From: JANSWP01 sp041941305
GTDB taxonomy: Bacteria; Bacteroidota; Bacteroidia; Chitinophagales; Saprospiraceae
Assembly: GCA_041941305.1 (NCBI GenBank)
Contig: JBGTQJ010000016.1
Coordinates: 100,652-164,651, forward strand
Length of the DNA: 64,000 nucleotides
Reading direction: 5' to 3'
Each line of letters begins with the position of its first letter. Within the stretch, counting starts at the first letter, position 1. Below are positions 52,201 through 58,200 of this stretch, one piece after another. A program made the position numbers and the translations under genes. The notes beneath the pieces were generated by a model. That model was not told the origin of the DNA, made no database searches, and was given only the letters and a program-made list of their open reading frames with translations.

Positions 52201-55200
52201 ATTTTTGGAGCAAATAGCACCAATTCGGGTACCTACACTTTGGTCGTAACAGATGATAATGATTGTCAAAGTGATCCCGTTTCAATAGAATTATTCATCA
52301 CAGATGCTCCTCTTCAACCAGTTGCTTCAGCTACTAGCCCTGCATGTGAAGGAGAAATGGTGACTATTGAAATTCAACCAATAATAGGAAATAATGTGAA
52401 CTATCAATGGTTTAGGGATACGACACCTATTCCAGGAAATTCACATCAATTGATTCTCAATCCAGCTGTTTTTAAAGATTCTGGTAATTATTGGGTAGAA
52501 GTAGTTGTAGATGGATGCCAGGTTAATTCTGCTCAAATTGAAGTCATTATTTATCCTACCCCTGAGGTAGAAATTGAAAATGTAGATCCAATAAGTTGTT
52601 CAGATGGTTTAGAAGATGTCCAATTGAATGCTACACCTTCTAATGGAACTGCTCCTTATACTTTTAATTGGACAGGGCCAAATGGCTTTACGTCAACTCT
52701 GGAAGACCCAATTTTGAATAATGTCACTGCTGATAATTCTGGGACGTATACTTTGCAACTTACTGATGTCAATGGTTGTAAAAGCAACCTTGTCTCAGTT
52801 TCAATATCAATAACAGATCAACCATTACAACCGATATTATCTGGAAATGGACCCGTTTGTGAGGGAGAAATTATCGAATTATCCATACCGGCTATTCCAG
52901 GTACTTCAATTGTTTATGAATGGATGCGAAATGGGGTTTCTATTTCAAATAATTCCAATGAATTGGTGATTAATCCTGCTTCTATTCTTGATGGAGGAGA
53001 ATACCTGGTAAAGGTAACAGTGGATGGATGTGAGGCAACATCAAATATTTACACCTTAGCCGTTCGGGAAAAGCCTGAAGTTACAATTGATGATGTTCCT
53101 ATTGCTGAATGTGTGGATACAGGATTTGATATTCAATTAATGTCTAATCCAGCAGGCGGTGATGGTAATTATTTATTCTCATGGACTGGACCAAACAATT
53201 ATGTGAGTATTGAGCAAAATCCAGTTTTAATTAATGTAACCAATGAGCATTCTGGGACATACATTTTACAGGTTGTTGATGCAAATGGATGTGAAAGTGC
53301 TCTGGCTTCAGTTGATATAGAAGTGACCGTCAATCCTGAAAAACCGGTCATTACTTCCAGTGGACCAGTTTGTGAGGGAGATATGATTATATTAGAAGTT
53401 CAGAATTATATTGGTTCAAATGTAGTTTATCAATGGACCAGAGATAATGTGCCCCTTCCGAATAATTCTAACCAATTGATCCTCAATCCAGTGCAAATGA
53501 CGGATATGGGCAGTTACAATGTGATAGTAATTGTAGATGGATGTGAGGGGATTTCTGATCCTAACATGATTGAAGTTTATGAAAAACCAATAGTAGAATT
53601 GCCTGAAATCGATCCTTTTGAATGTACCGATGGAGGTGAAAATTATGTTTTTGATGCTTCAATTACAGGTGGACTGCCACCATTTATCTTTGAATGGACA
53701 GGTCCAAATGGGTTTTCATCCTCAGCCATCAATCCATCAATTAGTGGATTGACAAGCATAAATTCTGGTACTTATACTTTACAAGTCTACGATGCAAATG
53801 GATGTGAAAGTGTACCAGCTTCGGTTGAGATGTTTATTACAGATGCAGTTTTACAGCCCGTCATAAATTCTAGTGGACCAGTTTGTGAAGGTACTCCTGT
53901 AACGCTTTCTGTAGATTCCTATTCTGGGGCAAGTGTTGAATATATCTGGACTAGAGATGGAGAAGATCTGAATGTCAATTCCAACGAATTATTTTTCAAT
54001 CCTGCTTCAATTGACATAGCTGGGGAATATCAAGTCGTGGTTATAGTTGATGGATGTGAGGCAGAAGCTCAGCCAGTTCAGATAATTGTATATCCCAGAC
54101 CAGAGGTCGTAATAGGAGAAATTCCACCTATTCTTTGTACCGATGGAAGTTTGGATGTATTGCTCAATGCTTCTGTTTCGAATGGTACGCCTGGATATAA
54201 TTATTTCTGGCAGGGGCCGAATGGATTCTTTGCAACGACAGAAGATATTTTATTGAATAGTGTTACAAGTATTAAGTCAGGAACTTATTCTTTGTTGGTA
54301 ACTGATTCAAATGGTTGTGAGTCTGATTTAAGCAGCATCACCTTAGAAATTACTGATGCAATTGCTATTCCTTTAATAACCGGTGCTGAGCCTGTGTGTT
54401 CTGGAGAACAGATTCAATTAGAAATTGCTCCATATTCAGGAAATAATGTCTCTTATATTTGGACAAAAGATGGGCTAGACCTAAATAACCATTCTAACCT
54501 ATTATTGATTTCCCCTTCTTCTGTTGATGATGCAGGTAAATACCAGGTAGTAGTAAATGCTGATGGATGCGAAGCTGATTCACCAGAGATAGAAGTTATT
54601 GTTTTTGATAATCCTGAAGTCACCATCATAGATGCACCTGATGTTTTTTGTACAAATGGACAGGAAGAATTGGTCTTGAATGCTGAAGTTATGGGCGGAA
54701 TTGGACCATACAGTTTTGAATGGACCGGGCCCAATAATTTTTATTCGGTAAATGAAGACCCGGAATTAGTAAATCTTAATGCAACGTTCTCTGGATCCTA
54801 TACAGTTTCCGTAACTGATAGTAATGGTTGTCAAAGCAATGCTTATACCATTGAAATTGATGTTATAGACGCTATTCAGGAACCAGTTATTATTGCCAAT
54901 GCGCCGCTTTGTGCAGGTGCTCAAGTAATTCTGGAAGTACAAGAATACAGTGGTGTAGATATTTCTTACGAATGGAGGAAAGATGGACAAGTCCTCAGCA
55001 ATATCAATAATAACCAATTGATACTTAATCCAACAAGTATTGATGATATTGGAGAATACCAGGTTCGCGTTATAGTGGATGGTTGTGAAAACACATCTGA
55101 TTTATACCTATTGGAATTGTATGATTCACCTGTTGTAAATATAGCACCAATCGCTCCTGTATTATGCACAAATGGACAAGAAGACCTTACATTAGATGCG

Positions 55201-58200
55201 ACAATTACTGGTGGTTCAGGAAACTTTATTTATGAATGGACAGGTCCTAATAACTTTAACTCAAATAATGAAGATCCTGTTTTAATTAATGTAACAGCTG
55301 CTTTTAGTGGAACCTATTCCTTGGTAGTAACAGATGCCAATGGATGCCATAGCCCTCCTGTTTCAGTAGAAATTGATATCCAGGATGCTATTGAGCAGCC
55401 TGTTATTTCTTCCACAGGACCAGCATGTGAAGGAGAAACGATTATCTTGTCAGCTGAAAATTATGCGGGAATTGATGTTGATTATCAATGGATTACTCCT
55501 GCTGGAGCGAATAATATCTCTGGAATAAATACCAATGAAATCACCATTTCTCCAGTGGTTAAAGCATTACATGAAGGGAATTATATACTACAGGTATTTG
55601 TAGATTCCTGTACTACTATTTCAGACACCTTTAATGTTATTGTTTATAGTCAACCAACTTTAAATCCAACAATTTCAGACATCTCATTAATATGTTCAGG
55701 TTCTGATTTAGGTCTTTCTGCAAATGCTACAGGAGATTCGCCATTACAGATTACATGGTCTGGACCAAATGGCTTTAGCTCTAATTTGCCAAATCCCATT
55801 ATTCACGATGTTTCTACATTAAATAATGGAGAATATCTGCTGGAAGTTCAAAGCATTTCAGGATGTATTTCAACCGCTACTATTCAGGTAGATAATATTC
55901 TTCCATTTCCAGAAACACCTACGGTTTCCAGCAATTCACCCATTTGTGAGGGAGAAAGTATTTCACTTTCAACATCCACACATGGAGAATTATTTGAGTG
56001 GATTGGACCATTAGGTAGTAGTTCATCTACACTTTCTTTGCCTGGCTTGACCACCTCAAATGGTAATACAATTATACCATTTGATCACCCTTCTTATTTA
56101 CCAGGTAATTGGCAGGTAAGAATTACTGATTCTTTAGGATGTATAACTGAACTTTCCCTCCCTATTGAGATTGAGATAAACAACATTCCAGCTGCAATTG
56201 CAACCAACAGCGGAAATATATGCATCGGAGAAACAGTCCAATTATTTGCCAATGATCTGGAAGATGCAACATATCTGTGGTTAAAAAATGGGGACACCCT
56301 TTCAACCCAACAAAATCCTCAAATTGATCTATTGGAAACAACGACATTTGAGCTTGTTATACAACTCAATGGGTGTATTTCAGCAGCTGCCTCCACAACG
56401 GTTACCGTTTGGTCGCCCCCAACGGCAAACCCGGAGGCAGCTTATTTCCTAAACCTTGATTGTTCTCCTTCAGATTTAATGCTTTCCGCAAATGCACAAG
56501 GACAGGAACCGCTAATATATAGTTGGACAGGTCCAAATAATTTTACTTCTAATGTTGAAAACCCAGCTATTGCAAATGCTAGTTCTTCAAATAATGGAGT
56601 TTATGAATTAACTGTAACAGATGTGAATGGCTGTTCATCCGTTTATGCCACAGACATTGTCAACATAATTACTGATGATGTTCCTCAACCAATTATTAAT
56701 AGTTCGGGGCCAGCCTGTCAAGGAGAAACGGTGACTTTAACGACTCAATTTTATATAGGCTCTACCGTAGACTATGTTTGGTTAAAAGGAAATGTGATAG
56801 TGCTTGGCAATAATTCCAACGAATTGGTCATTAGTCCTGTTAATGCAGCTGATGCAGGAGAATACTCAGTAAGGGTAAAAGTGGATGAATGTATTTTGGA
56901 ATCAGGGATATATGAAGTGATTGTCTTTGACCAACCGACTCTGGCTCCAACAGATTCATTGAGTCAAAATTGTGAAGGAGGCACTTTATACCTTTTTGCA
57001 AATGCTGGAAATATCGCAGGAAATGTAACCTATGAATGGACAGGACCTAATGGATTTTCAAGCAATGCACCAAATCCACTCATACCGAATACAGAATTGG
57101 AAGATAATGGAGCTTATACGGTTAATGTGGTTAGTCAAAGTGGTTGTGTTGCATCAGCATCAGTTGTCGTTTCAGGTATTACGGGAATACCAGAAACTCC
57201 GATGGCATTTGGAAATAGTCCTGTATGCGTAGGCGCAAATATTGTATTGTCTACTCAACAGCCTTATCCAGGTTTAGCAGTTTTATGGTACAATGCTGAA
57301 AATACAGTCGTAGGTTTTGGACAAACCACTATTTTGTCTTCAACTGACCCAATCGCTATTCCACCCTTTTATGCTAAAGTAATTGAAAACAACTGTGCAT
57401 CAAATTTGTCAAATTTGGTTGACATTGCATTCGTTGATGTTCCAATTGCAACCGCTTCAAATGATGGTCCAATTTGCGAGGGGGAACAAGTACAACTATT
57501 CGCCGGCACGATTGCAGGTGCTGAATATCAATGGAGAGTTTTGGGAGAACCAGATCATTTCTCCACTGAACAAAATCCCTTGGTTTTCAACCTGGATAGC
57601 ACAACGATCTTTGAAGTACTAATAAATGTAGAAGCTTGTGATTCAGATTTGGTTGCAAGTACTACAGTTGAAGTAGATGCAGTTCCTATAATTTCCAGTA
57701 TTTCCGGAAATGGAACTTATTGTGGAGGTTCAGACATTACACTTTCAGGAAGTAGTTCCGTAAGCACTGGAAATTTAAATTATACCTGGACAGGACCTAA
57801 CAACTTTACATTTACAGGAATTGATGATGCATCAGGTAATTTTGAATTGGAAATTTCAAATGCCAGTCAAAGCCATACAGGAACCTACACTTTAATCCTG
57901 GAAACACAGAATGGTTGTGAATCTGCACCCCAATCAGTTTATTTAAATGTTGGTGAAGCTCCTCCAACACCAGTATTGACAGCCAATGGGACAATTCTAT
58001 GTCAGGGACAAAACTTAATATTAAGTGCCACCTCTTATCTAAATCAAAATGTTGTCTATCAATGGATGTTTAATGATGGAACAACCAATTTCTTACTTGG
58101 AAATACAAATGATGCTACTTTCCTATTGAATTCTGTACTTCCTTCCAATTCGGGTATATACAGCGTGACAGTAATGGTTGATGGTTGCACAACTGCTTTA

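Noticed and set aside
34612..55656. Evenly spaced repeats resembling a CRISPR or satellite array
   Set aside because: The period is 513 bp, the repeats are diverged, and all lie in one coding frame with conserved protein motifs. They are protein-domain repeats.
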